Below are positions 9,065 through 18,280 of a stretch of DNA of 64,000 bases, piece by piece (position 1 is the first letter of the stretch; each line of letters starts with the position of its first letter). The notes beneath the pieces were generated by a model. It saw only the letters and a list, made by a program, of their open reading frames with translations. It ran no database searches and was not told the DNA's origin. This DNA comes from CAILLO01 sp964579735 (GTDB lineage: Bacteria > Bacillota > Clostridia > Saccharofermentanales > UBA5734). Made by a program: the position numbers and the translations under genes. The stretch covers positions 1-64,000 of the forward strand of contig CAZOHH010000001.1 in NCBI GenBank assembly GCA_964579735.1. Reading direction: 5' to 3'.

Positions 9065-11065
9065 ATGCCACAGGAGACGATCCGAATCGCAGGACTCGAG
9101 CTGCCCTTCCACCGCCTGAACACCCTGGTCGTCGGCACCGGCGCCGCGGGGCTGAACGCCGCCGATACGCTGCACGCGCTCGGCCAGAACGACATCGCGC
9201 TCCTTTCGGAAGGCCTTTCCATGGGCACGTCGCGCAACACCGGGTCCGACAAGCAGACCTACTACAAGCTGACCCTCGCGGGCGGGGAGCCCGACTCCGT
9301 GCTGGAGATGGCCCGCACGCTCTTCGCCGGCGGCAGCATGCATGGGGACATCGCCCTCGTCGAGGCCGCGCTGTCCGCGCCCTGCTTCGCGAAGCTCGTG
9401 TCCATCGGGGTCCCCTTCCCCCACGACCGATACGGCCAGTATGTCGGCTACAAGACCGACCACGACCCCCGCCAGCGCGCGACCTCCTGCGGGCCGTACA
9501 CGTCCCGCTACATGGTCGAGCACCTCGAACGACAGGTCTTCGCCAAGGGGATCCGCCTCTTCGACGGTTTCCGGGCCATCGCGCTCCTGACCGCGCCCGA
9601 GGGGGCCGGACGCCGCATCGTCGGACTCCTCGCCCTCGACAAGTCGCAGACCGGCTCGCCGACCCTCGGTCTCGTGGCCTTCTCCTGCTCCGCCCTCGTG
9701 TGGGCCACGGGCGGGCCCGGCGGGATCTACCGCGCCTCGGTCTACCCGGAGAGCCAGACCTGCGCCACCGGCGCCCCTCTCGAAGCCGGCGCGGCCGCCG
9801 TCAACCTCACCGAGTCCCAGTACGGCATCGCCTCGACGAAATTCCGCTGGAACCTGTCCGGGACCTACCAGCAGGTGCTGCCGCGCTACGTCTCGACCGA
9901 CGCGGAAGGCGGCGACGAGCGGGAGTTCCTCGATGCCGGCTTCGCGGACGGGCGGGCCATGCTCCGCGCGGAGTTCCTGAAAGGGTACCAGTGGCCCTTC
10001 GACGCCGGCAAGGCCGGCCCGGGCGGCTCCTCCACCGTCGACCTCCTCGTCTACGAGGAGACCGTCGTTAAGGGGAGACGCGTGTTCATGGACTTCCGAC
10101 GCAACCCGACGGCCGCCTGCCGCGCGGGGGCTTTCGACCCCGACACCCTGGACGACGAGGCGCGCGGCTACCTCTCCCGTTCCCAGGCGCTGCAGGAAAC
10201 CCCCTATGATCGGCTCGTGGCCATGAATCCCGGAGCCGCGGAACTCTATCGCGAGCACGGAATCGACCTCGCCAGCGAGCCGTTGGAGATCGCGGTGTGC
10301 GCGCAGCACAACAACGGCGGACTCCAGGGCGATCTCTGGTGGGAGAGCGACCTGAAGCGCCTGTTCCCGGTCGGCGAAGTCAACGGCACGTTCGGCGCCC
10401 GCCGCCCCGGCGGAAGCGCCTTGAACTCGACGCAGGTCGGAAGCCGGCGGGCGGCCCAGGCCATCCACGCGCGGTACGCCGATGCGCCGTTCGAGGCGGA
10501 CGCCCTCCTCGCCGCTGCCGGCGAACAACTGGCGAAGACCGTGGAGCTGGCGCTTCGCCTCGCAGGGCGCCGCGAACCGGGCGGGCCTGCCGGTGCGTGC
10601 GGTTCGGCCAAAGCATCCGGTGCGTTCGATGTCCGCGGACGCGGGATGGACCGCATGAGCCAGGCCGGCGGCCACATCCGCTCGCTGCCTGCCGTACGGT
10701 CGGCCCTCGCCGAGACACGGGAAGAACTGCGCCGGTTCGCCGCGACGCGCCGTGCGAAGGACCCCGCGGACCTGGTCGAAGCCTTCATCGACCGCGACGT
10801 CCTGCTCACGCAGTTCGCCTACCTGTCCGCCATCGAGGCGTACATCGCCCGAGGAGGACCGAGCCGGGGCGGCTACCTCGTGCAGGGGGCCGCGCCATCG
10901 GAATGGCAGCCCGATGCCGAGGTCGGCGGGACACACCTGAGGGTGGCGGACGACGGCACCCCCTCCTGTGAGCACGACTGGACGCCGGTCCGTCCGATCC
11001 CGCAGGAGGACGACTGGTTCGAGAACGTATGGCGGGCATACCGCGAAGGAGGAGTCTGGCTATGA
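9065..11065 (+). CDS. FAD-dependent oxidoreductase, fumarate reductase/succinate dehydrogenase flavoprotein fold
   Basis: A 666-residue flavoprotein. The N-terminal dinucleotide-binding motif is VVGTGAAGLNAA, followed by the FAD-contact segment GTSRNTGSDKQTYY. The second half of the FAD site, FPVGEVNGTFG..RPGGSALNSTQVGSRRAA, lies at about residues 438-470, and a QHNNGG segment lies before it. These order it within the fumarate reductase/aspartate oxidase/APS-reductase flavoprotein superfamily. No iron-sulfur or membrane-anchor partner is adjacent. The OYE-type protein with a Cys cluster in the same operon could be its electron partner; that is inference. It overlaps the next start by ATGA. 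Confidence 0.82.
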   Translation: MPQETIRIAGLELPFHRLNTLVVGTGAAGLNAADTLHALGQNDIALLSEGLSMGTSRNTGSDKQTYYKLTLAGGEPDSVLEMARTLFAGGSMHGDIALVEAALSAPCFAKLVSIGVPFPHDRYGQYVGYKTDHDPRQRATSCGPYTSRYMVEHLERQVFAKGIRLFDGFRAIALLTAPEGAGRRIVGLLALDKSQTGSPTLGLVAFSCSALVWATGGPGGIYRASVYPESQTCATGAPLEAGAAAVNLTESQYGIASTKFRWNLSGTYQQVLPRYVSTDAEGGDEREFLDAGFADGRAMLRAEFLKGYQWPFDAGKAGPGGSSTVDLLVYEETVVKGRRVFMDFRRNPTAACRAGAFDPDTLDDEARGYLSRSQALQETPYDRLVAMNPGAAELYREHGIDLASEPLEIAVCAQHNNGGLQGDLWWESDLKRLFPVGEVNGTFGARRPGGSALNSTQVGSRRAAQAIHARYADAPFEADALLAAAGEQLAKTVELALRLAGRREPGGPAGACGSAKASGAFDVRGRGMDRMSQAGGHIRSLPAVRSALAETREELRRFAATRRAKDPADLVEAFIDRDVLLTQFAYLSAIEAYIARGGPSRGGYLVQGAAPSEWQPDAEVGGTHLRVADDGTPSCEHDWTPVRPIPQEDDWFENVWRAYREGGVWL

Positions 11066-12084
11066 ACAAAGTCGTCTGCTTCGGAGAGATCATGATGCGG
11101 CTCATGCCGCCGGGATACCAGCGATTCGTGCAGGCGGAGACGTTCGAGGTCTCCTATGGCGGCGGCGAGGCCAACGTCTGCGTCTCCCTCGCCAACTTCG
11201 GCGTACCCGTCGCCTTCGTGTCGAAGCTGCCGGACAACCCGCTGGGTCAGGCGGCCGTGAATGCGCTCCGGCGCTTCGGGGTCGATACCTCCGGGGTCGT
11301 CCGCGGCGGAGATCGGCTCGGCATCTATTTCCTCGAGAAGGGCGCCTCCCAGCGGGCCTCCGTGGTCGTCTACGACCGCAGGGGTTCCGCCATCGCGACC
11401 GCGGAACGCGCCGACTTCGACTGGCCGGCCCTCTTCGCCGGCGCCTCCTGGTTCCACTTCACCGGCATCACGCCTGCACTGGGCGACGAAGCCGCCGCCA
11501 TCACCCTCGAGGCCTGCAAGGCCGCACGCACGGCCGGCCTCACCATCAGCTGCGACCTGAACTACCGGAAGAACCTCTGGAGCTCCCAGAAGGCCGGTGC
11601 CGTCATGGCCTCGCTCATGCCCTTCGTCGACGTGTGCATCGCCAACGAGGAGGACGCGGAGAAGGTCTTCGGAATCGCCGCGGAGAAATCCGCCGTCGAC
11701 AAGGGACAGCTCGAGCGCGAAGGGTACGAGTCCGTGGCCCGCCAGCTGGCGGAGCGCTTCGGGTTCAAGGCCGTCGGCATCACCCTGCGCGAAAGCCTCT
11801 CCGCCTCGGACAATGGCTGGTCCGGTATGCTGCGCACGGCGGACGGCTGTTGGTTCTCCCCCCGGCATCCCGTCCACATCGTCGACCGCGTGGGGGGCGG
11901 AGACGCCTTCGCGGCAGGACTGATCCACGCGATGACTTCGGGCGATGCGCCCCAGGCGGCCATCGACTTCGCGGTCGCCGCCTCCTGCCTCAAGCATTCC
12001 ATCGAAGGCGACTTCAACCAGGTCTCCCTGAAGGAGGTCCTCGACCTCGTGAAGGGCGGCGGGTCCGGCCGTGTCCAGCGGTAG
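11062..12084 (+). CDS. PfkB-family sugar kinase, probably 2-keto-3-deoxygluconate kinase-like
   Basis: Ribokinase/PfkB-fold kinase of 340 residues. The N-terminal GEIMMRLMPPG and YGGGEANVCVSLANFG match KDG kinases, and the C-terminal DRVGGGDAFAAGLIHA carries the catalytic Asp and anion hole. KDG kinase phosphorylates 2-keto-3-deoxygluconate, the common intermediate of galacturonate and glucuronate catabolism, which would fit a pectin-type locus. The start at 11062 follows GAAGGAGGAG and overlaps the flavoprotein stop as ATGA. Exact substrate is not shown by the sequence; related fructokinases share these motifs. Confidence 0.85.
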   Translation: MNKVVCFGEIMMRLMPPGYQRFVQAETFEVSYGGGEANVCVSLANFGVPVAFVSKLPDNPLGQAAVNALRRFGVDTSGVVRGGDRLGIYFLEKGASQRASVVVYDRRGSAIATAERADFDWPALFAGASWFHFTGITPALGDEAAAITLEACKAARTAGLTISCDLNYRKNLWSSQKAGAVMASLMPFVDVCIANEEDAEKVFGIAAEKSAVDKGQLEREGYESVARQLAERFGFKAVGITLRESLSASDNGWSGMLRTADGCWFSPRHPVHIVDRVGGGDAFAAGLIHAMTSGDAPQAAIDFAVAASCLKHSIEGDFNQVSLKEVLDLVKGGGSGRVQR

Positions 12085-12835
12085 CCTCGGGCTCGTCTCC
12101 GTCACCTTCCGGGCGCTGACGCCGGCTCAGGTCCTCGACGCGGCCGTCGCGGCGGGTCTGACCGGCATCGAGTGGGGCGGCGACATCCACGTGCCCCACG
12201 GCGACCTCGCCACGGCGCGGGAGGTCCGCCGAAGGACGCAGGACGCTGGGCTCGTCACGGCTTCCTATGGGTCCTACTACAAGGCGGGACCCGAGCCGGA
12301 TCCGCAGGGGGAGCCGCTCTTCGAAGCCGTCCTGGAGACCGCGGTCTCGCTGGGCGCGCCCAACATCCGCGTCTGGGCCGGCAGGTCTGGGTCGACGGCC
12401 TGCGCGCCGTCGGAGCGCCGCGCCGTCGTCGAGGACCTCGCACGCATCACCGGACTCGCACGTTCGGCCGGCATCGGCGTCTCGCTGGAATTCCACGGCG
12501 GTACACTGACCGACACGGCTGCGTCGGCGGTGTCGCTGATGCGCGAGGTCGGACCCTGTGCACCCTCCCTCTACTGGCAACCGCCCGCGAGCCGGACGGT
12601 CGAGGAGAACCTGGCGGACCTGAAGGCGGTATCCCCCTTTCTTTCGAACCTGCACGTGTTCCACTGGAGCGGCATGGAGCGCCGGCCATTTGCGGAAGGC
12701 GTCGCCGATTGGACCCGCTATCTGGATTTCGCAGGGAGATCGGGTTTCGCGGGGTGGCTGCTGTTCGAATTCGTCCGCGACGACGACCCAGAGCAGCTGG
12801 TCCGCGACGCGCAGGCGCTGAAGAGGATTCTCTAG
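12071..12835 (+). CDS. Sugar phosphate isomerase/epimerase-like TIM-barrel protein
   Basis: Xylose-isomerase-like (AP endonuclease 2 fold) protein of 254 residues, starting with GTG and overlapping the kinase by 14 nt. Characteristic strands are GLTGIEWGGD, IRVWAG, VSLEFHGGT, LYWQPP and GWLLFEFVRDD, which carry the metal-binding acidic and His residues of the barrel. It closes the five-gene operon. Its stop codon and that of the convergent dehydrogenase share the tetranucleotide CTAG. Family members isomerise or epimerise sugars and sugar acids; the substrate here is unknown. Confidence 0.83.
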   Translation: MSSGSLGLVSVTFRALTPAQVLDAAVAAGLTGIEWGGDIHVPHGDLATAREVRRRTQDAGLVTASYGSYYKAGPEPDPQGEPLFEAVLETAVSLGAPNIRVWAGRSGSTACAPSERRAVVEDLARITGLARSAGIGVSLEFHGGTLTDTAASAVSLMREVGPCAPSLYWQPPASRTVEENLADLKAVSPFLSNLHVFHWSGMERRPFAEGVADWTRYLDFAGRSGFAGWLLFEFVRDDDPEQLVRDAQALKRIL

Positions 12836-13845
12836 GCCATCGTCGCCAGTCGCTCCGGCGTCACTTCCCAACGCAGGGGGACGCCGTCCAGATACCGCTC
12901 GACCTCCTCGGCCATATAGAGGCCCATCCTCCGGCATTCCTGGTTCATGCTGCCCGCGATGTGCGGGGTCAGCAACACGTTGTCGAGCGCTAGGAACCGG
13001 TCCATGTCGACGGGGGGCTCGGGGTCGGTGACATCGAGGATGGCCGTGCGGCCGGGCTCCGCCTCCAGCGCGCGGAACAGGTCCTCCTCCACCACCTGGG
13101 CGCCGCGCCCCGTGTTGAGGAAGGTGGCATTCGGAAGCATCCGGTCGAAGAGCGCACCGTTCAGGAGCCCCCTTGTCTCCGGCTTGTTCGCGAGGTGGTT
13201 GGAGATGGTCCGGCAGGTGGCGAAGATCTCGTCGAGTCCGCATTTCCGGACACCGAGGGCTGCCGCCCGCGCCTCGTCGAGGAACGGGTCGAACACGAGG
13301 ACCTCGAGCGCATGTCGCTTCAGCAGGTCGATCACGAGCGAGCCGATCTGGCCTGCCCCGAGGATCCCGACCTTGATTCCGTAGTTGCCCGGGAAGGTCA
13401 TGCTGTATTCCCGGCTCGCCCGGTAGTCCTGCTTGGTCCGGCGAAGGCTCTGATGGTAGCCCTTCCCGGCGAGGAGGATCTGCGCGACCGTGAATTCGGC
13501 GACAGGCACGGCGTTCGCCGCCCAGGCGCTGAATAGGCGGATTCCTCGGGTCAGGAGAGGGCGCGCGAACTCCTGCACGCTGCCCGCCGCGTAGAACACG
13601 GCTTCCAGCCGAGGGAGCCGCTGCTCGAGGACCGTATCGCTCAAGGCCGGCATCCCCCAGGTCGACAGGACGATCCGCACGTCGCGGAACCGTTCCGGCG
13701 CCGCGGCCAGGTCCGCCGAAGAGAAGACGCCGGGCAGCAGGTCGAGGCGACCGCCGAGGCGGTGCATAGCCTCCTCGTCGTAGATCTCCTCCAACGGCAT
13801 CGACAGGTAATCGACGAGGAAAAGGGCGGGCTTCAAGTCAGCCAT
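12832..13845 (-). CDS. D-2-hydroxyacid dehydrogenase family protein
   Basis: NAD(P)-dependent 2-hydroxyacid dehydrogenase of 337 residues. The nucleotide-binding motif VGILGAGQIGS lies at about residues 157-167. The catalytic triad regions are NTGRGAQVV (Arg), DPEPP (Glu) and TPHIAGSMNQE (His). Enzymes of this family reduce or oxidise glyoxylate, hydroxypyruvate or sugar-derived 2-ketoacids. It is the last gene of the large minus-strand operon and overlaps URO-D paralogue 2 by 8 nt (ATGGCTGA), so it is probably co-translated. Confidence 0.88.
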   Translation of the reverse strand: MADLKPALFLVDYLSMPLEEIYDEEAMHRLGGRLDLLPGVFSSADLAAAPERFRDVRIVLSTWGMPALSDTVLEQRLPRLEAVFYAAGSVQEFARPLLTRGIRLFSAWAANAVPVAEFTVAQILLAGKGYHQSLRRTKQDYRASREYSMTFPGNYGIKVGILGAGQIGSLVIDLLKRHALEVLVFDPFLDEARAAALGVRKCGLDEIFATCRTISNHLANKPETRGLLNGALFDRMLPNATFLNTGRGAQVVEEDLFRALEAEPGRTAILDVTDPEPPVDMDRFLALDNVLLTPHIAGSMNQECRRMGLYMAEEVERYLDGVPLRWEVTPERLATMA

Positions 13846-14911
13846 TCCAATTCACGCTCCTTGCAGTACCTTTGTCCTTCCGTTGCCCGACCGCCGGATC
13901 CCCGACCGACTCCAGGTGGCGCCGCACGGCCAGGAGGTTTGCTTCCGGCGTGTCGAAGGAGACGACACCGGTGCCGAGGATGAACCGGTGGTAGCTCCCC
14001 GCCGCGTCCAGCAGAGTATCCACCCTTTCGAGAACCGTCTCGATGGGACCCGACTCCAGCAGCCGCGGGTCGAGGTTGCCGCGCAGTCCGATGTCGTGGG
14101 CGACCGCCTTCTCCCTGAAGAGCGTGGCGTCCACGGGATAGTCCGCGACCAGCAGGGTCGTGCCGGTGGCGAGCATCGCGTCGAGGATCGCCGTGGTGTC
14201 CCCGCCGATGACGAGCGGCGCCGAAGCCGCCCCCGCGTCGCGGATGTGGAGGATGAGCCCGGTCTCCCAGGGTGCAGCGAACGCTGCGTAGAGACCCGGG
14301 GAAAGCAGGGGCGGCGTCGCCCAGGATTCGAACAGGGTGATGCCGAGCCCGCGGGAGAGGATGGCGTCCGCATAGTCGCGCTGGTGCCCGAGCAGGGCAT
14401 CGAGAAGGCCGTGCGCCCAGTCGGGTTCGTCCAGGCAGGCTCCGATCCAGGCGTCGTATCCGCACAGTTCGACGGCGACGGAGAATGGACCGCACATCGC
14501 GACCGAAACCGGGACCTCGCGACCGACTCCGTCGAAGACCTCTGCGGCGGCATCGATGACAAGGCGCGTCCGCCCCCGTTCGAGGGAGAAGGCAAGGTCT
14601 CCGAGCGGGCCGCCGATCCGAAGCGGGTGCGACACGATGCCGGGAACCGACCGGTCCTCCTGGAATCGGACGGCGCAGCCGAGGGCCTCGGCTTCGATGT
14701 TGTAGATGTCGATGCCGACGGTGACGAGGTCGTGGGCGTACCGACGATAGGCGTCGAGGTGGGCCGCGGCGAGAAGTCCGCCATCCCGCGCGCACTCGCT
14801 GGGCGTGCGGCCGATGCCGCGTGCGGCGTGTTCCAGGAGGGTCGGCATGAAAGGGACGCGGTCCACCCGCTCCCCGCGCCCGATGGCGGCCAGCCGCTCC
14901 CTTGCGTTCAT
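13838..14911 (-). CDS. URO-D family protein, paralogue 2 (metal site lost)
   Basis: The 357-residue URO-D-fold protein begins MNARERLAAIGRGERVDRVP, as non-HemE members do. At the position where MtaA-type enzymes have HxCG, this protein reads VIGGDT (about residues 234-239), and no substitute His-x-Cys is visible, so zinc binding of the usual kind is unlikely. The rest of the barrel (SWATPPLLSPGLYAAF, GLRGNLDPRLL, FILGTGVVSFDTPEANL) follows the family pattern. Its ATG overlaps the stop of the DUF4091 gene as ATGA once the adjacent scaffold gap is closed. Function unknown. Confidence 0.82.
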   Translation of the reverse strand: MNARERLAAIGRGERVDRVPFMPTLLEHAARGIGRTPSECARDGGLLAAAHLDAYRRYAHDLVTVGIDIYNIEAEALGCAVRFQEDRSVPGIVSHPLRIGGPLGDLAFSLERGRTRLVIDAAAEVFDGVGREVPVSVAMCGPFSVAVELCGYDAWIGACLDEPDWAHGLLDALLGHQRDYADAILSRGLGITLFESWATPPLLSPGLYAAFAAPWETGLILHIRDAGAASAPLVIGGDTTAILDAMLATGTTLLVADYPVDATLFREKAVAHDIGLRGNLDPRLLESGPIETVLERVDTLLDAAGSYHRFILGTGVVSFDTPEANLLAVRRHLESVGDPAVGQRKDKGTARSVNWNG

Positions 14912-16751
14912 TCGCCTGCGCCGGAAGGGGCGGTGGCGCCGGNNNNNNNNNNNNNNNNNNNNNNNNNNNNNNNNNNNNNNNNNNNNNNNNNNNNNNNNNN
15001 NNNNNNNNNNNNNNNNNNNNNNNNNNNNNNNNNNNNNNNNNNGCGCCGGAAGGGGCGGTGGCGCCGGTGGTGTCGGAGATGGCCCGGTTCACGGCCTCCC
15101 GGAAGTCGAGAAGCACGGCTGGGTCGAGCGGGCAGGTCTCAAAGGAGAACCCTTCGCCGAAGGCGGACCGGATCCGATCGAGGACGGCCTCGCGTCCGAC
15201 CCGTGCCTCCAGCAGACACAGCGCACGGTGGTCCTGGAGGGCCTCGTGGAAGACGACCAGCCGGAGAGACTCGGTGCATCCGTCCTTCGTGGGGTAGACC
15301 GAGAAGGCGTCCCCCGAGGGGAACGCACCGTCGGCGTCCGTCACGGCGTATGGGTCGATGGCCCGCAGAGAATGCTTCGACTGGTAGAAATTGTATCCCC
15401 AATGAAGGAACCCCTGGATGTCGTGCAGATACAGCTGCGTTCCGAGAATCCGGTTGCGCGCCGACGGCATGGAGAGGAATCGGTTGCTCACCTTCGCGAC
15501 CTGTCCGCAGCAGTAATAGGTCCAGAGCTTTCTCCCGGCTCTCGGGAGGAAGGGGCCGAGGTGGTCCAGGGCGACGACCGGGGTGTGGTGCTCCCCCATG
15601 CTGCCGAATTCCGGGTCGGAGACGGCATCCAGGATGGGCAGCCCCTGGAGGAGGCGGTCGACGTGGGCGTAGGCCTTCCGGTAGCGATCGACATGTTCTC
15701 GCGACGGTTCGTCGGAGACGTGGAAGCAACAGGAATCGAGCAGACCCTGGGCGTCGAGGTGACGGCGAAGTTGCGGGAGGAACGCCTCGAGGAAGTCGAG
15801 GTACTCCTGGCCCAGGCCATCGGCTCCCCAGCCGAAGCGGTCGATGGGTCCGTTTCCCTCGTCGACCTGGATCCGCGGAGCGTAGGCGAGTCCCCACTGG
15901 CTGAACAAGTGCGAGAATTCGAAGACCTTCGTCCCGCATGCGAAGCAGGTGCGGATCCAGCGGTCGAGGAGAGCGAAGTCGAAGGCGTATCCCCCGTCCG
16001 CCCGTCGCGCTACGCCAACGAGCTGCGCCGTCGGTCGAAAGCCCCCCACGGCGGTATCGAGCGGGGGCGTGAAGAGCGGCGTAAGCAGGTGGGTCGCACC
16101 GTGCCGTACGGCGAGTCCCACATAGCGCGGAAGCAATTCCCAGAAGGCTTCCGAGAAGACGGCCACATGGTGGGCGAGCGCGATTCCGTCCGCATGGAAC
16201 CACTGGGTGAACTGGACTTCCTGAGGGGGCAGGAGGGCATCCACTACGGTGGTCAGGTAGGTGCGTTCGGCACGGAGCCATCCGTCCGGATCGGCGGCCG
16301 GGGAGGTCTCCGTGGGTCGGAGCGAGAGGCGCACCTTGACGGGGTGTTCACCCGGGGGAAGCGACGCGTCCCCGCGAATCCGCACCCAGAATCCCTCCCA
16401 TCGTCCCGGTACCAGCCAGGAGACGCCGTCGTCCGTCACGGACTCCAGCACGTCCGGAAAGAGTCCGGGTTCGGTCCGGAGGTATCCTTCATCCCGATGG
16501 TCGTAGCAGGGCAGCTCGGAGGGGACGAGGCGGACCCGCCGCACCTCGATCCAGGCCGACAACGGGGAGTCCACTTCGACGCGGCACGGAATGCGTCCTC
16601 CGTTGTACCCGTCATAGCGCGCAGCGAGCGTGAAGGAATGCCATTCGTTGCGCAGGAGGACCCCGGAGGTCCGTTCCGGCCAGCGCCCGGGCTCGTCCGG
16701 GAAGGTCTTTTCGAGCGAGCTCATGAGTCGAAGAGCCAGTGAAGGTGTCAT
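14908..16751 (-). CDS. DUF4091 domain protein (GH123-like), spans a scaffold gap
   Basis: Probable glycoside-hydrolase-like protein. The N-terminal ~160 residues form a beta-sandwich-like region; the C-terminal two thirds resemble DUF4091, related to GH123 N-acetylhexosaminidases, with HVSDEPS as the likely catalytic Asp-Glu pair. The frame runs from 16751 into the 100-N gap at 15042. If the duplicated 25-bp gap flanks are collapsed, it continues in frame to a TGA at 14908-14910, giving 572 residues ending APSGAGE and an ATGA overlap with the next gene. The start follows GGGAGG and overlaps the PHP gene as ATGA. No signal peptide, so intracellular. Confidence 0.8.
14943..15042. other. Scaffold gap (100 N) with duplicated 25-bp flanks
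   Basis: A run of exactly 100 N. The 25 bases before it (14918-14942) and the 25 after it (15043-15067) are identical, both starting GCGCCGGAAGG and ending GGCGCCGG. This is what unmerged overlapping contigs look like; the true gap is probably absent. Confidence 0.95.
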
Positions 16752-18280
16752 GGTCGCCTCCCTTCGGTCCGCCGCCAGCGGATCGGGTTCGTGAAGCCGC
16801 AGAGCGTGCCCGTGCCGTCGCGGACATCGAGTCGGAACCAGCCTTCCGGCCGGTCGGCGGGAAGGAATGTGCGTGAAACGGGCGGACCTGCATGAACGTC
16901 GAATCGGTCCTCGGTTCCACCACTGCCTGCGATGCTGCAGTGGAAGGTCCGGTCGCAGGCGTCTGGGGAGTCTTCTGCACCCAGGAGGACGATTGCGGCG
17001 CGGATCCTCACCGAGGCATCCGCATCCGCCGTCGGCAGTTCGATCGTGTCGCCGGGCAGGTATTCGCGGCCGGCATGGACAGCCAGCAGCCCGGGGAGGA
17101 AGCCGCGCCCGACGGCCACGTGCCCGTCGCGCAGGGAGTCGGGAACGGATTGACCGGGTTCGAGCCGGAGCGGGCCGGCGAGGAAGGTGGTCGGGTCCCC
17201 GGGCCGCCCGTGCGGTTTCCCGGAATTCTCCGGATCCTCCAATGGCCCATGGAAGTCGCTGCCGCCGATGCCGACCGTGCGGCGACCGGCGTCGAGAAGG
17301 GCGTTCCACAACGTGAGGGCGGCGTCCGCCGCGACGGCGGCCCGCGGGTGCGTGGGGTCGCACAGGATCTCCATCGCATCGAAGGGATACCCGGAGAGCG
17401 GCTCGCATCGCCAGTGCCAGGGGGGGAAGACGGGGTGGCAGACCACAAGAAAGGCGCCTTCGTCGTGAAAACGGCGGCAGAGCCGGTGCAGGTCGGCGCA
17501 ATCGCCGAAAACCTCGCCCGGCGCATCCGGCAGGAGCCCTGAGGCAGGGGCATCTCCGAGACGCAGGAAGTGACCGGATGGTGTCGTGACCTCGGTGCCG
17601 CCCAGGACGAGCAGCTCCGGCAGGTCCCTTCTCGGTTGGAACACCTGATGGTCCGTGATGGCCATGAAGACGTGTCCCTGCGCGACGTTGGCGCGGACCA
17701 ACCGGCTGGGCTCGAGGAGGCCGTCGGACAGCGTCGTGTGCTGGTGGAGGTCGCCCGCGTACCAGCGGACTCCTCCCCACTCCGTGCCATAAGAAGAATC
17801 GGTGAGCCCGGCCGCATTCGCGGCGCATGCGGATCGCTCCATCGTGGCAGAAGCATCCTGATCCGGAAAGTCGTCCGTGCGCGGCGCGCACTTTGCTTCG
17901 CCTGGTTCGACCGCTGCGAGCGTGAACGACCAGCGGTGTTCGCACGGTCCGGTCTCCCCCAGCGCGGAGACGTTGCGGGCCGCCAGATGGTAGCGCCAGG
18001 AGCCGGGAGGGAAAGCCCCGGGTCGCGCATTGAGCGACGTCCCCGCAGGGTCGCGGAGGACCCGGGCTTTCGGAGAGCGGCCGCCCTTGTACCGAATGAT
18101 CTGCATGCGGAGCGCGCCTTCCGGGTCATATAGCTCGAGCAGCGCCTGAAGGCCGGACTCCGTCTCGAGGGCGCAGGTGAACCCGGAAGCGCGGGGTGGA
18201 AGGAACGCCAGGTCGAAGGTTCCGGTCGCGATGCGGAACTCCTGGTCGGATGCCGGGGAGAGGCCTTCGAAGGTCGTCAT
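16748..18280 (-). CDS. PHP-domain metallohydrolase, CehA/McbA-like
   Basis: The 510-residue protein has an N-terminal beta-sandwich-like region of about 190 residues and then a PHP (polymerase and histidinol phosphatase) domain. Visible metal-binding motifs are DLHQHTTLSDG, AITDHQVF, VVCHPVFP and GGSDFHG. CehA/McbA-type members hydrolyse phosphodiester or carbamate bonds, but many in glycan loci are uncharacterised. A final beta-rich region ends CGFTNPIRWRR. It overlaps both neighbours by ATGA, so it is tightly co-translated with the Gfo/Idh and DUF4091 proteins. Confidence 0.83.
   Translation of the reverse strand: MTTFEGLSPASDQEFRIATGTFDLAFLPPRASGFTCALETESGLQALLELYDPEGALRMQIIRYKGGRSPKARVLRDPAGTSLNARPGAFPPGSWRYHLAARNVSALGETGPCEHRWSFTLAAVEPGEAKCAPRTDDFPDQDASATMERSACAANAAGLTDSSYGTEWGGVRWYAGDLHQHTTLSDGLLEPSRLVRANVAQGHVFMAITDHQVFQPRRDLPELLVLGGTEVTTPSGHFLRLGDAPASGLLPDAPGEVFGDCADLHRLCRRFHDEGAFLVVCHPVFPPWHWRCEPLSGYPFDAMEILCDPTHPRAAVAADAALTLWNALLDAGRRTVGIGGSDFHGPLEDPENSGKPHGRPGDPTTFLAGPLRLEPGQSVPDSLRDGHVAVGRGFLPGLLAVHAGREYLPGDTIELPTADADASVRIRAAIVLLGAEDSPDACDRTFHCSIAGSGGTEDRFDVHAGPPVSRTFLPADRPEGWFRLDVRDGTGTLCGFTNPIRWRRTEGRRP

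Noticed and set aside
14943..15042. Frameshift or pseudogene in the DUF4091 gene
   Set aside because: The break is explained by the duplicated gap flanks; collapse restores frame and a normal stop.
13833..17945. Very long open frame (about 1370 codons) on the minus strand through the gap
   Set aside because: It is an off-frame shadow made possible by high G+C and the N run. Its residues are Arg/Pro/Ala-rich, and the real PHP, DUF4091 and URO-D frames explain the sequence.
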